64,000 bases of DNA, from the NCBI RefSeq assembly GCF_034043515.1, contig NZ_CP138214.1, positions 1,054,001 through 1,118,000 of the forward strand. Reading direction: 5' to 3'. Numbering within the stretch: the stretch's first letter is position 1; each line of letters starts with the position of its first letter. The notes under the pieces were generated by a model that had not been told where the DNA came from, searched no databases, and saw nothing but the letters and a program-made list of their open reading frames with translations. The stretch comes from Pseudomonas sp. MUP55. GTDB taxonomy: Bacteria; Pseudomonadota; Gammaproteobacteria; Pseudomonadales; Pseudomonadaceae. The position numbers were made by a program, and so were the translations under genes. This document shows positions 49,306 to 58,476 of the stretch, piece by piece.

Positions 49306-49443
49306 TGATCGTTCCCACGCTCTGCGTGGGAATGCCTCTTGGGACGCTCCGCGTTCCGCCACCGCTGCACGTTTCGGCGATTGCGCACGGGTGACGCAGA
49401 GCGTCACGGGCTACATTCCCACGCGGGAGCGTGGGAACGATCG
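49306..49443. repeat. GATCGTTCCCACGC-type element, copy 3
   Basis: This copy is almost identical to the one at 49113-49248, differing at a few positions such as CGGCGATT for CGGCAATT and GCGGGAGC for GCAGGAGC. It lies in unit 2 of the tandem array. Confidence 0.9.
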
Positions 49444-49623
49444 TACACCGCCATCGGGGGCAAGCCCCCTCCCACATTTGATCTTCATCAGTTCAGACTG
49501 ATGGCCCAAAGCTAGTATTTGCTGGGTCCTGCAAATCATTCCTTTGGCTGATTTGGCTGAAACATAACGTCTCTACAGTGCAGGTCTTCAAGCCAAGACC
49601 GCGCAGTCATAAAAGGGATTCGT

Positions 49624-51306
49624 ATGTTGCAGACCCGTGTCATCCCACCCGCCGAAGGCGCTTACCAATACCCGCTGTTGATCAAGCGCCTGTTGATGTC
49701 CGGTACCCGCTACGAAAAGACCCGGGAAATCATCTACCGCGACAGACTGCGCTACACCTACCCGACCTTGATCGAACGCGTCGCGCGCCTGGCCAATGTG
49801 CTGACCGAAGCCGGGGTCAAGGCCGGTGATACGGTGGCGGTGATGGACTGGGACAGCCACCGTTACCTGGAGTGCATGTTCGCCATCCCGATGATCGGCG
49901 CGGTGATCCATACCATCAACGTGCGCCTGTCGCCGGAGCAGATTCTCTACACCATGAACCACGCCGACGACCGCTTCGTGCTGGTCAACAGCGAGTTCGT
50001 GGGGCTTTACCAGGCGATTGCCGGGCAACTCACCAGCGTCGACAAGACCTTGCTGATCACTGACGGCGAGAGCAAGACGGCCGATCTGCCCAACCTGGTG
50101 GGCGAGTATGAAACCCTGCTGGCCGCGGCGAGCCCGACGTACCACTTCGAGGATTTCGACGAAAACTCCGTCGCCACCACCTTCTACACCACCGGCACCA
50201 CCGGCAACCCCAAGGGCGTGTATTTCACCCACCGCCAACTGGTGCTGCACACCATCGGCGTGGCGACCATCATGGGCAGCGTCGACAGCGTGCGCTTGCT
50301 GGGCACCAACGATGTTTACATGCCCATCACGCCGATGTTCCACGTGCATGCCTGGGGCCTGCCGTATGTGGCGACCATGCTCGGCCTCAAGCAGGTGTAC
50401 CCCGGCCGGTACGATCCGGAATACCTGGTGGAGCTGTGGCGCAAGGAAAAGGTCACCTTTTCTCACTGCGTGCCGACCATCCTGCAAATGGTGCTCAACG
50501 CCAAAGCTGCGCAAGACGTGGATTTCGGCGGTTGGAAAATCGTCATCGGCGGCAGCGCGCTCAACCGTTCGCTGTACGAAGCTGCCAAGGCCCGTGGCAT
50601 TCAATTGACCGCCGCGTACGGCATGTCCGAGACCGGGCCGCTGGTGTCCTGTGCCCACCTCAATGCCGAGCTGATGGCCGGCAGCGAAGACGAACGCACC
50701 ACTTATCGCATCAAGGCCGGTGTGCCCGGCCCGTTGGTGGAGGCGGCGATCATGGACGCCGACGGCAACTTCTTGCCTGCCGATGGCGAATCCCAGGGCG
50801 AGCTGGTATTGCGCGCACCCTGGCTTACCGAGGGCTATTACAACGAGCCGCAAAAGGGCGCCGAGCTGTGGGCCGGGGGCTGGATGCACACCGGTGATGT
50901 CGCCACCCTGGACGCGTTCGGCGTGATCGACATCCGTGACCGCATCAAGGATGTGATCAAGACCGGTGGCGAATGGATCTCTTCCCTGGCCCTGGAAGAC
51001 CTGGTCAGTCGTCACCCGGCGGTACGCGAAGTAGCGGTGGTGGGGATTGCCGACCCGCAGTGGGGCGAGCGTCCGTTTGCGCTGTTGGTGTTGCGTGATG
51101 GCCATGTGATAGGCGCCCGAGAGCTCAAGGAGCACCTCAAGCCGTTCGTTGAATTGGGCCACCTGAGCAAGTGGGCGATTCCGAGTCAGATCGCCGTTGT
51201 TACTGAAATTCCCAAGACCAGCGTCGGCAAGCTCGACAAAAAACGTATCCGCATCGACATCATTGAATGGCAGGCCAACAACAGCACCTTCCTGTCGACC
51301 CTCTGA
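49624..51306 (+). CDS. AlkK-like fatty-acid--CoA ligase
   Basis: The 560-residue adenylate-forming enzyme has the AMP-binding motif YTTGTTGNPKGVYFTHR (near residue 190), GMSETGPL (near 335), MHTGDVATLD with the conserved Asp (near 423) and the C-terminal KTSVGKLDKKRIR with the catalytic lysine. The layout resembles AlkK, the medium-chain acyl-CoA synthetase of alkane-degrading pseudomonads. It activates fatty acids for beta-oxidation or PHA synthesis. An AGGGAT ribosome-binding site precedes ATG 49624. It is the first gene of a set with DUF1302, DUF1329 and LuxR-family genes. Confidence 0.88.
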   Translation: MLQTRVIPPAEGAYQYPLLIKRLLMSGTRYEKTREIIYRDRLRYTYPTLIERVARLANVLTEAGVKAGDTVAVMDWDSHRYLECMFAIPMIGAVIHTINVRLSPEQILYTMNHADDRFVLVNSEFVGLYQAIAGQLTSVDKTLLITDGESKTADLPNLVGEYETLLAAASPTYHFEDFDENSVATTFYTTGTTGNPKGVYFTHRQLVLHTIGVATIMGSVDSVRLLGTNDVYMPITPMFHVHAWGLPYVATMLGLKQVYPGRYDPEYLVELWRKEKVTFSHCVPTILQMVLNAKAAQDVDFGGWKIVIGGSALNRSLYEAAKARGIQLTAAYGMSETGPLVSCAHLNAELMAGSEDERTTYRIKAGVPGPLVEAAIMDADGNFLPADGESQGELVLRAPWLTEGYYNEPQKGAELWAGGWMHTGDVATLDAFGVIDIRDRIKDVIKTGGEWISSLALEDLVSRHPAVREVAVVGIADPQWGERPFALLVLRDGHVIGARELKEHLKPFVELGHLSKWAIPSQIAVVTEIPKTSVGKLDKKRIRIDIIEWQANNSTFLSTL

Positions 51307-51639
51307 CGCTGCCTGCCGCGCCTGTTCGGGCGCGGCGCTGCTCTATCTCAAGCCTTTACTTGTGATTTGCCGAATTTCAGCCATCCTTCCCGCGTCGACC
51401 TTCGTCGGCGTGGCGAAAGGGTCGTGGCAGACGGGTTGGTGATGCAAATCACACTTTAGAGGGATCAAGCACTACCCCCTGCTGGCTATAGTCCCTTCCA
51501 GAGTTTTCGTAGATGTTGCGCTTCGGGTGAGGGTGGCCCGGTTGTCGCTCGGCATTGGAATCGTTGTATCCCGGCCGTTACATGCATCTTCAGAAAGAGC
51601 TCACTGCCATAACAATAAAATGCACATGGAGTAGCGTCG
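51307..51639. promoter_or_regulatory. Spacer with hairpin and probable promoter before the DUF1302 gene
   Basis: GCCGCGCC (51315-51322) pairs with GGCGCGGC (51329-51336) just after the acyl-CoA ligase stop, a hairpin without a T-run. TATAGT at 51487-51492 is a candidate -10. An imperfect palindrome, AGAGGG at 51459-51464 and CCCCCT at 51475-51480, lies just upstream and could be an activator site. GGAG precedes the ATG at 51640. Confidence 0.4.
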
Positions 51640-53499
51640 ATGACCTCAGTAAACCAGTTCTGGCGCCGGGCACGACTGCCTTTGGCCGTCAGTCTCGCTT
51701 CTACGCTCGCCGGGCCCGCATTCGGCGTCAGTTTCAACATCGGTGAAATCGAGGGGAGTTTCGACTCATCCCTCTCGGTAGGCGCCAGTTGGAGCACGTC
51801 CAAGGCCAATCGCGACCTGATCGGCGCCAACAACGGCGGCAAGGGCCTGTCCCAGACCTCCGATGACGGGCACCTGAACTTCAAGCGCGGAGAAACGTTC
51901 TCGAAGATCTTCAAGGGCATTCACGACCTGGAACTGAAGTACGGCGACACCGGTGTGTTTGTGCGTGGCAAGTACTGGTACGACTTTGAACTCAAGGACG
52001 AAAGCCGTCCGTTCAAGGACATCAGCGACAACAACCGCAAGGAAGGCGCCAAGTCCTCGGGCGGGCAGATCCTCGATGCGTTCGTCTACCACAACTACTC
52101 GATCGCCGATGCGCCGGGTTCGGTGCGTTTTGGTAAGCAGGTAGTGAGCTGGGGCGAGAGTACTTTCATTGGCGGCGGTATCAACTCCATCAACCCGATC
52201 GACGTATCGGCGTTCCGTCGTCCAGGCGCCGAAATCAAGGAAGGCTTGATTCCGGTCAACATGTTCTACGTGTCTCAGACGCTCACCGACAACCTGTCGG
52301 CCGAGGCGTTTTACCAGTTGGAATGGGACCAGACCGTTACCGATAACTGCGGCACCTTCTTCTCGCAGCCGGACGTGATTTCCGATGGTTGCAGCAACAA
52401 CCTGCGGGTGCTGAACAAGCGCTCGACCATCCCAGCCGCGGCTCTGCCGACCCTGGGCGCGCTGGGTGTGGACGTCAACAGCGAGGGCGTGCTGGTGCGC
52501 CGTGGCCCGGACCGCGATGCCCGCGACAGCGGCCAGTTCGGCGTGGCCATGCATTACAACTTCGAGCCGCTGGATACCGAGTTCGGCGCCTACTTCATGA
52601 ACTACCACAGCCGTGCGCCGATCTTCAGTGCACAGGGCGCGCCATCGGCGGCCTACACCCGTCCGCTGGGCCCGCTGGGCGCATTGCGTCCGCTGATCGT
52701 GGCGGGCAGCTCGAACTACTTCGTCGAGTATCCGGAAGATATCCGCCTGTACGGCTTGAGCTTCTCCACCACCTTGCCAACCGGCACCGCGTGGAGCGGT
52801 GAGTTGAGCTACCGTCCGAACGCACCGGTGCAGTTGAGCACCACCGACATCCTGTTTGCCGGCGTCACGCCTATCCCGGGCTTTGGCAATGCGTCCGTGC
52901 TCAAGGGCACGCCAGGCCAGGACCTGCACGGCTACAACCGCAAGGAAGTGACCCAGTTCCAGACCACCTTCACACACTTCTTCGACCAAGTGATGGGCGC
53001 CAGCCGCCTGACCACCGTCGGTGAAATCGGCGTGACCCACGTGGGTGGCCTGGAAAGCAAATCCCAGGCGCGCTACGGCCGCGATCCGGTATTCGGGCCC
53101 GGTACCCTGCCAGGCGGCTTCTGCAACGCGCTCAACAACTCCACCGCCAACGGCGCCGGCTTGCCCAACGCGGCGGGCCTGAACACCAACTGCAACAACG
53201 ACGGCTACACCACCGCCACCTCCTGGGGCTACCGCGCCCGTGCCATCTGGGAGTACCCGGACGTGTTCGCGGGCGTCAACCTCAAGCCCAACGTGGCCTG
53301 GTCCCATGACGTCAAAGGTTACTCGCCAGGCCCTGGCGGCAACTTCGAAGAAGGGCGCAAGGCGGTCAGCCTGGGCCTGGACGCCGAATACCAGAACACC
53401 TACACCGCGAGCCTGGCCTACACCAACTTCTTTGGTGGCAAGTTCAGCACCGTGGATGACCGGGATTTTGTCGCGTTGAGCTTTGGCGCCAACTTCTAA
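51640..53499 (+). CDS. DUF1302 family outer-membrane protein
   Basis: The 619-residue precursor has a signal peptide (RLPLAVSLASTLAGPAFGVS, cleavage near residue 30). A long beta-rich mature part follows, with alternating aromatic and polar residues (FVRGKYWYDFELKD, TASLAYTNFFGGKF), ending SFGANF with a terminal Phe, as in outer-membrane barrels. DUF1302 proteins are predicted porin-like proteins that usually pair with DUF1329. Their substrate is unproven; genetic context in several degraders suggests hydrophobic compounds. The downstream DUF1329 gene follows by 42 bp. Confidence 0.88.
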   Translation: MTSVNQFWRRARLPLAVSLASTLAGPAFGVSFNIGEIEGSFDSSLSVGASWSTSKANRDLIGANNGGKGLSQTSDDGHLNFKRGETFSKIFKGIHDLELKYGDTGVFVRGKYWYDFELKDESRPFKDISDNNRKEGAKSSGGQILDAFVYHNYSIADAPGSVRFGKQVVSWGESTFIGGGINSINPIDVSAFRRPGAEIKEGLIPVNMFYVSQTLTDNLSAEAFYQLEWDQTVTDNCGTFFSQPDVISDGCSNNLRVLNKRSTIPAAALPTLGALGVDVNSEGVLVRRGPDRDARDSGQFGVAMHYNFEPLDTEFGAYFMNYHSRAPIFSAQGAPSAAYTRPLGPLGALRPLIVAGSSNYFVEYPEDIRLYGLSFSTTLPTGTAWSGELSYRPNAPVQLSTTDILFAGVTPIPGFGNASVLKGTPGQDLHGYNRKEVTQFQTTFTHFFDQVMGASRLTTVGEIGVTHVGGLESKSQARYGRDPVFGPGTLPGGFCNALNNSTANGAGLPNAAGLNTNCNNDGYTTATSWGYRARAIWEYPDVFAGVNLKPNVAWSHDVKGYSPGPGGNFEEGRKAVSLGLDAEYQNTYTASLAYTNFFGGKFSTVDDRDFVALSFGANF

Positions 53500-53541
53500 G
53501 CACACTCTTTCCAAGTGGCATGTATTCAGGAAGACCAGAGT

Positions 53542-54906
53542 ATGAAAATAACAAAAAGTCTGTTGCACGTGGGTGTGCTTGGGCTGTCGATCCTGGCGAG
53601 CAACGTCATGGCGGCAGTCTCGGCGGATGAAGCGGCCAAGCTGGGCACCAGCCTGACCCCGATGGGCGCCGAAATGGCCGGTAACGCAGCGGGCACCATT
53701 CCGAAATGGACGCCGCTGCCAACCAACGCGGGCGCCGTGGATGCCAAAGGTTTCCTGGCCAACCCTTACGCCAGCGAACAGCCGCAATTCACCATCACCG
53801 CGCAGAACGTGGAGCAATACAAAGACAAGCTGGCGCCGGGGCAGTACGCGATGTTCAAGCGTTACCCGGACTCGTTCAAGATGCCGGTCTATCCGACCCA
53901 TCGCGGCGCAACCGTGCCGGCGGATGTGTTCGCCGCTATCAAGAAAAACGCCACCACCACCAACCTGGTGTCTGGCGGCAACGGCCTGGAAAACTTCGAG
54001 ACCGCCGTGCCGTTCCCGATTCCCAAAAGCGGCGTTGAAGTCATCTGGAACCACATCACCCGTTATCGCGGCGGCAGCGTGACCCGCCTGGTCACCCAGG
54101 CCACGCCGCAAACCAACGGTTCCTACAGCCTGGTGTACTTCCGCGACCAGTTCGTGTTCCGCGACAAGATGAAGGATTTCGACCCGAAAAACCCAGGCAA
54201 CGTGCTGTTCTACTTCAAGCAGCAAGTCACCGCGCCAGCGCGTCTGGCTGGTGGTGTACTGCTGGTGCACGAAACCCTCGACCAGGTTAAGGAACCGCGT
54301 TCGGCGTGGGTCTATAACGCCGGTCAGCGCCGTGTGCGCCGGGCGCCGCAAGTGTCGTACGACGGGCCGGGGACGGCTGCCGATGGCCTGCGTACCTCCG
54401 ACAACCTGGACATGTACAACGGCGCGCCGGACCGCTACGACTGGAAGCTGGAAGGCAAGAAGGAAATCTACATCGCCTCCAACAGCTACAAGATCGATGA
54501 TCCGAAGCTCAAGTACGCCGACATCATCAAGGCCGGCCATATCAACCAGGACCTCACCCGCTATGAACTGCGTCGCGTCTGGCACGTGGTCGCCACCTTG
54601 AAGGAAGGGCAGCGCCACATCTACGCCAAGCGTGACTTCTTTATCGATGAGGACACCTGGCAAGCTGCCGTGATTGACCACTACGACGGCCGTGGCCAAC
54701 TGTGGCGCGTCGCCGAAGCCCATGCCGAGAACTACTACGACAAGCAAGTGCCGTGGTACGCCCTCGAAACCCTCTACGATCTGCAGTCCGGACGCTACCT
54801 GGCCCTGGGCATGAAGAACGAAGAGAAACAGGCCTATGACTTCGGCTTCACCGCCACCACCAGCGATTTCACCCCGGCAGCCCTGCGCCAGGACGGTGTT
54901 CGCTAA
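53542..54906 (+). CDS. DUF1329 family periplasmic (LolA-like) protein
   Basis: The 454-residue precursor begins MKITKSLLHVGVLGLSILAS with cleavage after NVMA (near residue 24). The mature protein has the DUF1329 pattern, including RRVRRAPQVSYDGPG (near 265) and WQAAVIDHYDGRGQLWRV (near 370), and a LolA-like fold is expected. These proteins are thought to bind a lipid or other hydrophobic ligand in the periplasm and to work with DUF1302 barrels. ATG 53542 is preferred to an upstream frame start at 53515. A REP doublet follows the stop. Confidence 0.88.
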   Translation: MKITKSLLHVGVLGLSILASNVMAAVSADEAAKLGTSLTPMGAEMAGNAAGTIPKWTPLPTNAGAVDAKGFLANPYASEQPQFTITAQNVEQYKDKLAPGQYAMFKRYPDSFKMPVYPTHRGATVPADVFAAIKKNATTTNLVSGGNGLENFETAVPFPIPKSGVEVIWNHITRYRGGSVTRLVTQATPQTNGSYSLVYFRDQFVFRDKMKDFDPKNPGNVLFYFKQQVTAPARLAGGVLLVHETLDQVKEPRSAWVYNAGQRRVRRAPQVSYDGPGTAADGLRTSDNLDMYNGAPDRYDWKLEGKKEIYIASNSYKIDDPKLKYADIIKAGHINQDLTRYELRRVWHVVATLKEGQRHIYAKRDFFIDEDTWQAAVIDHYDGRGQLWRVAEAHAENYYDKQVPWYALETLYDLQSGRYLALGMKNEEKQAYDFGFTATTSDFTPAALRQDGVR

Positions 54907-54929
54907 CCCGAACCTATGTTGATACCCCT

Positions 54930-55016
54930 GTGGGAGGGGGCTTGCCCCGATGGCGGTGGTTCAGTCAACCAAGCGTTGGCTGACACACCGCCATCGTGGG
55001 CAAGCCCCCTCCCACT
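54930..55016. repeat. REP doublet between the DUF1329 and LuxR-family genes
   Basis: TGTGGGAGGGGGCTTGCCCC faces GGGCAAGCCCCCTCCCACTT, with a T in place of one G in the right arm. The rest of the 253-bp spacer (55017-55159) probably holds the regulator's promoter. Confidence 0.88.
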
Positions 55017-55159
55017 TTTTGTTTGTGGCGTGTGCAGGGATATTTCTTGTCGCAGTTCTTTTTCAGGCATTTGTTGCAAAGATCTACAATCCCGCCGCTT
55101 TTACCGCTAGTCTGCGGACATCTGCAGTGCCGACAACAGCCTTCTACAAGAGCCCGGCG

Positions 55160-57889
55160 ATGACTGATCTGTCCCGAATCCAAGGGCCTGCCAGCGCGGT
55201 AATTCCGTCCCTGGAAGGTCGTTTCTACAGGCCGCCGCTGCCTGACGGCTACGTGCTGCGTCCGCGCCTGTGTGAACGCCTGGGTGCCGGCCTGGAAGGG
55301 CGATTGCTGCTGGTCAGCGCGCCGGCCGGGTTTGGCAAGAGTTCGCTGGCGGTTGAGTTCTGCCAGAGCCTGCCCGCCCACTGGCAAAACCTGTGGCTCG
55401 GCCTGAGCCCAAGGGACAACGATCCTGGCCGTTTTCTCGAGCGCCTGCTCGAAGGCTTGCGGCAGTATTTCCCGCAACTCGGCGCCCAGTCCCTGGGCCT
55501 GTTGAAAATGCGTCAGCGTCACCAACCCTTCGCCTTTGAAGAATGGCTCGATGGCCTGCTCGATGAGCTGACCGTGCACTTGTCCGTCCAGGCGCCGCTG
55601 CTGCTGGTGCTGGATGACTACCACTTGGCCCAGGGGCCGGTGCTGGACCGTTGCCTGCAGTTTTTCCTCAATCATTTACCCGACGGCCTGGTGGTGCTGG
55701 TGACCAGTCGCCAGCGCCCGGACTGGCACCTGGCGCGCCTGCGCCTGTCGCGGCACCTGTTGGAATTGCATGAACAGGACCTGCGCCTGACCCATGACGA
55801 GTCCCTGGCCGTGCTTCACCGGCATAGCAGTTCGTTGCGCGGTGAGGCCTTGGAAAACCTGATTCGTCGCAGCGAGGGCTGGGTCGCCGGTCTGCGTTTC
55901 TGGCTGTTGGCCGCCTCCGAAGCCGGCAGTGAAAGCGCTCTGCCCCAGGGCCTGAACGGCGGCGAAGGGCTGATTCGCGATTACCTGCTCGAAGAAGTCA
56001 TCGACTGCCTGCCGACGGAGGTGCAAGCGTTCCTGTATGACACCGCGCCCCAGGAGCGTTTTTGCAGCGAGTTGTGCGACGCGGTCCGTGAAGCCCATGA
56101 CAGCCCTGAAATCCTGCGCTACCTGCGGGCGCATCAAGTGTTCCTGGTGCCGTTGGATGAACAGGGCCACTGGTACCGTTATCACCACTTGTTTTCCGAC
56201 CTGCTACGCGCCCGTCGCGAAAAGAGCGCCACGCTGCCGCTGGCCAGTCTGCACTTGCGGGCCTGCCGCTGGTTCAATGCCCAGGGCTTGATCGACGAGG
56301 CGGTGGAGCAGGCGCTACGGGCCGGTCATCTGGATGTGGCGGCGAACCTGGTGCAAAACCTCTCCGAGGAACAGCTGCTGGCCGAACAGAATATCGGCAT
56401 GCTGCTGCGCTGGAAGATGGACTTGCCCGACAGCCTGCTGATCAGCACGCCGCGATTGATCGTGCTCTACAGCTGGGCGCTGGGCCTGGCGTGCCAGCTG
56501 GATGCGGCGCAGGAACTGTCCAGCTACCTCAGTCGCTTCCTGCCGGCACCGTCGGCCACTGCGCAAAAATCCATGTTGGCCCAATGGCTGGCACTGAGCG
56601 GGATCATCGCCCGTGGGCGAGGGGACCGCGAGTTGACCCAGCGCTATTGCAACGAGGCGCTGGAGAGCCTGCCGCACAAGCGCTACGGCCAGCGTTTGAT
56701 GTGCCTGTCGACCCTTTCAAACCTGGCGATTGCCGACGGCGATCTGTGGCGCGCCCGTGGCCTGAACCGCGAATCCCTGGAGTTGGCGCAGCGCGTGGGC
56801 AACCCGCTGTTTGAAGCGCTGGCCCATTACGACCGTGCCCGTGTGCTACAGGCGCGCGGCGAAATCCTGCGCGCCCTGGAGGAAGTACGCCAGGGCCTGC
56901 AGCGCCTGCAAGGGCTGGCGCCGCAGCGACTGTACGCCGTGCGTGCGCGGTTGTGGTTGTATGAAGGCTACCTGCTGCTGGTGCGTCACCAGCCCGATGC
57001 CGGGCTTGCGCGGTTGCGCGCCGGCCTGACGGAAGCCCGTGCCTGCCGTGACATCAGCGTGCTGATCGGGCATTGCGTGATCGCCAGCTTCGAAGGGCGG
57101 CGAGGCGATTTCTCCACTGCCTTTGCCGAGTTGGCCGAGGCCGAGCGCTTGATGCATATCTGGGACGTGCCGCCGATCTACTACCTGGCGATGATCACCC
57201 TGATCAAATGCGAGCTGTGGCTGGCCCAGGGCCGCACCGACCTTGCCGATGCGTGGCTGATCCGGCTGGGGCAGACGTACACGGGCGAGCAGGCTGCCGC
57301 CGCGCCGGAGTTTCATCCGCACTTGCCACAACATGTGGAGCTGCAACAGGCCGCACTGGATGCCATTCGCCATCAGCCCGAAGTGGCGCTGCAACGACTC
57401 GAGGACCTGGCGCAACAGGCGCTCGACAGTGGGCGCCAGATGATCGCCCTGATGGCGCTGGCCCAGCAGGCGCATTTGCTGCTGGCGCGTGGTCAGGAAG
57501 CCAAGGCCAGACCGGTGTTGGCGCGCGCACTCGATGCCGGCGCGGGCGGCGCGTTGCAACCGTTTCAGCGTTTGCTCGAGCAATACCCGGATTGGATGCG
57601 CGAGCAGTTGGGCAAGCGTCCACATGACGCGTTGAATCAGGCATTGCTCGCGCTGCTACCGGTCATCGTTGCCGTTGAAACCTCGCCTGGCGCTGAAACC
57701 CTGAGCACCCGGGAGCTGGCGGTACTGCAACTGATCGCCCAGGGGTGTTCAAACCAGGAAATCAGTAATCAGCTGTTCATTTCCCTGCACACGGTGAAAA
57801 CCCACGCCAGCCATATCAACAGCAAGCTCGGCGTGGAGCGCCGCACCCAGGCGGTGGCCCGGGCCAAGTCGATGGGCTTACTGGGCTGA
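55160..57889 (+). CDS. MalT-like LuxR family transcriptional regulator (LAL/STAND type)
   Basis: The 909-residue protein has an N-terminal STAND ATPase with Walker A SAPAGFGKSSLAVEF (near residue 48) and Walker B LLLVLDDYHLAQG (near 150). A long helical-repeat sensor region follows, with a C-terminal LuxR helix-turn-helix (LSTRELAVLQLIAQGCSNQE then LHTVKTHASHINSKLGV, near 850-895). Such regulators need ATP and an inducer to activate transcription. Its position after alkK-like, DUF1302 and DUF1329 genes makes it their likely regulator. ATG 55160 follows AAGAGC; the frame is open to 54950, through REP sequence, which I exclude. Confidence 0.9.
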   Translation: MTDLSRIQGPASAVIPSLEGRFYRPPLPDGYVLRPRLCERLGAGLEGRLLLVSAPAGFGKSSLAVEFCQSLPAHWQNLWLGLSPRDNDPGRFLERLLEGLRQYFPQLGAQSLGLLKMRQRHQPFAFEEWLDGLLDELTVHLSVQAPLLLVLDDYHLAQGPVLDRCLQFFLNHLPDGLVVLVTSRQRPDWHLARLRLSRHLLELHEQDLRLTHDESLAVLHRHSSSLRGEALENLIRRSEGWVAGLRFWLLAASEAGSESALPQGLNGGEGLIRDYLLEEVIDCLPTEVQAFLYDTAPQERFCSELCDAVREAHDSPEILRYLRAHQVFLVPLDEQGHWYRYHHLFSDLLRARREKSATLPLASLHLRACRWFNAQGLIDEAVEQALRAGHLDVAANLVQNLSEEQLLAEQNIGMLLRWKMDLPDSLLISTPRLIVLYSWALGLACQLDAAQELSSYLSRFLPAPSATAQKSMLAQWLALSGIIARGRGDRELTQRYCNEALESLPHKRYGQRLMCLSTLSNLAIADGDLWRARGLNRESLELAQRVGNPLFEALAHYDRARVLQARGEILRALEEVRQGLQRLQGLAPQRLYAVRARLWLYEGYLLLVRHQPDAGLARLRAGLTEARACRDISVLIGHCVIASFEGRRGDFSTAFAELAEAERLMHIWDVPPIYYLAMITLIKCELWLAQGRTDLADAWLIRLGQTYTGEQAAAAPEFHPHLPQHVELQQAALDAIRHQPEVALQRLEDLAQQALDSGRQMIALMALAQQAHLLLARGQEAKARPVLARALDAGAGGALQPFQRLLEQYPDWMREQLGKRPHDALNQALLALLPVIVAVETSPGAETLSTRELAVLQLIAQGCSNQEISNQLFISLHTVKTHASHINSKLGVERRTQAVARAKSMGLLG

Positions 57890-57901
57890 CCCCGCCGCTG
57901 C

Positions 57902-58462
57902 TCATTGCGCGCGCGGGCACTGCTGCAGGGACGAGCCGGCCGCGCTGCTGATCAGTGCGGCGAAGCGCTTGAGGTTGTTCTGGTGCGCCAGCACCACGTC
58001 ATCAATGCTCGGGCCTGCGGGCGACTGCAAGGTAGAGCGGCAGCTCAGCGCAGGGCGATCACCGCCGCCAGCCGGCCTCAGGCGCCAGCGCACGTCGAGC
58101 AGCGCGTACTGCCCGGGCACCGAATCAAAGCGCTGCACCTCGACACGCAACGACACCGCTTGCCGTGCATCGCTGCTGGCCAACTGGTCCACCAGCGCGC
58201 TTCTCAGCTCGTCGGCAAGGGTGGCGGCCCACCACTGGGTTTCCAGAATCGCCAGGCCGCTGTCGCCCTGGCGGACCACGATCTGCGCGCGGTCGACCTG
58301 AGGCGGCACGGTGATGCTTTCGATACGGACCGAATCGGCATCCGCCCGTGTGGCGTTATTCAAGTGCGCCGGGGTCAAGGTGTGGAATGCAATCGGCTCG
58401 CTGCGGCAGGCCGCGAGCACCAGCAGGGCGGTCACCAGGGTGATTTTCAACGGCAATGTCAT
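57902..58462 (-). CDS. pqiC: PqiC outer-membrane lipoprotein
   Basis: The 186-residue precursor begins MTLPLKITLVTALLVLAAC, a lipoprotein signal with LAAC lipobox, and has the YmbA/PqiC domain (FHTLTP near the start, LRVEVQRFDSVPGQYALLD later). PqiC is an outer-membrane lipoprotein that docks the PqiB MCE needle. It is the last gene of the pqi cluster and converges on the LuxR-family gene with only 12 bp between. Confidence 0.92.
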   Translation of the reverse strand: MTLPLKITLVTALLVLAACRSEPIAFHTLTPAHLNNATRADADSVRIESITVPPQVDRAQIVVRQGDSGLAILETQWWAATLADELRSALVDQLASSDARQAVSLRVEVQRFDSVPGQYALLDVRWRLRPAGGGDRPALSCRSTLQSPAGPSIDDVVLAHQNNLKRFAALISSAAGSSLQQCPRAQ

Positions 58463-58476
58463 GGCGGCTCCAATGG

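Larger units (their letters stand above)
49052..49490. repeat. Tandem composite repeat array (2.2 units of about 195 bp)
   Basis: Units begin with ACACCGCCATCGGGGGCAAG at 49052, 49251 and 49445. Each full unit joins a REP half (GCAAGCCCCCTCCCACATTTG) through a short ATCTTCATGAAT linker to a GATCGTTCCCACGC inverted-repeat element. Unit 1 is 199 bp, unit 2 is 194 bp, and the third is cut off after the REP half and linker. The units are nearly identical, so the duplication is recent. Together with the doublet at 48995 this fills the 642-bp spacer 48982-49623 apart from the last 130 bp. Confidence 0.92.

Noticed and set aside
49145..49501. Short frames across the 49-kb repeat array
   Set aside because: They repeat the same peptide because the DNA is tandemly duplicated, on both strands, without ribosome-binding sites.
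51766..54747. A 993-codon open frame antisense to the DUF1302 and DUF1329 genes
   Set aside because: It spans two real genes and their spacer, has no recognisable domain or ribosome-binding site, and is the expected product of strong third-position GC bias on the opposite strand.
54950..55159. N-terminal extension of the LuxR-family regulator
   Set aside because: The extra 70 codons translate a REP doublet and spacer. The STAND protein plausibly starts at 55160.
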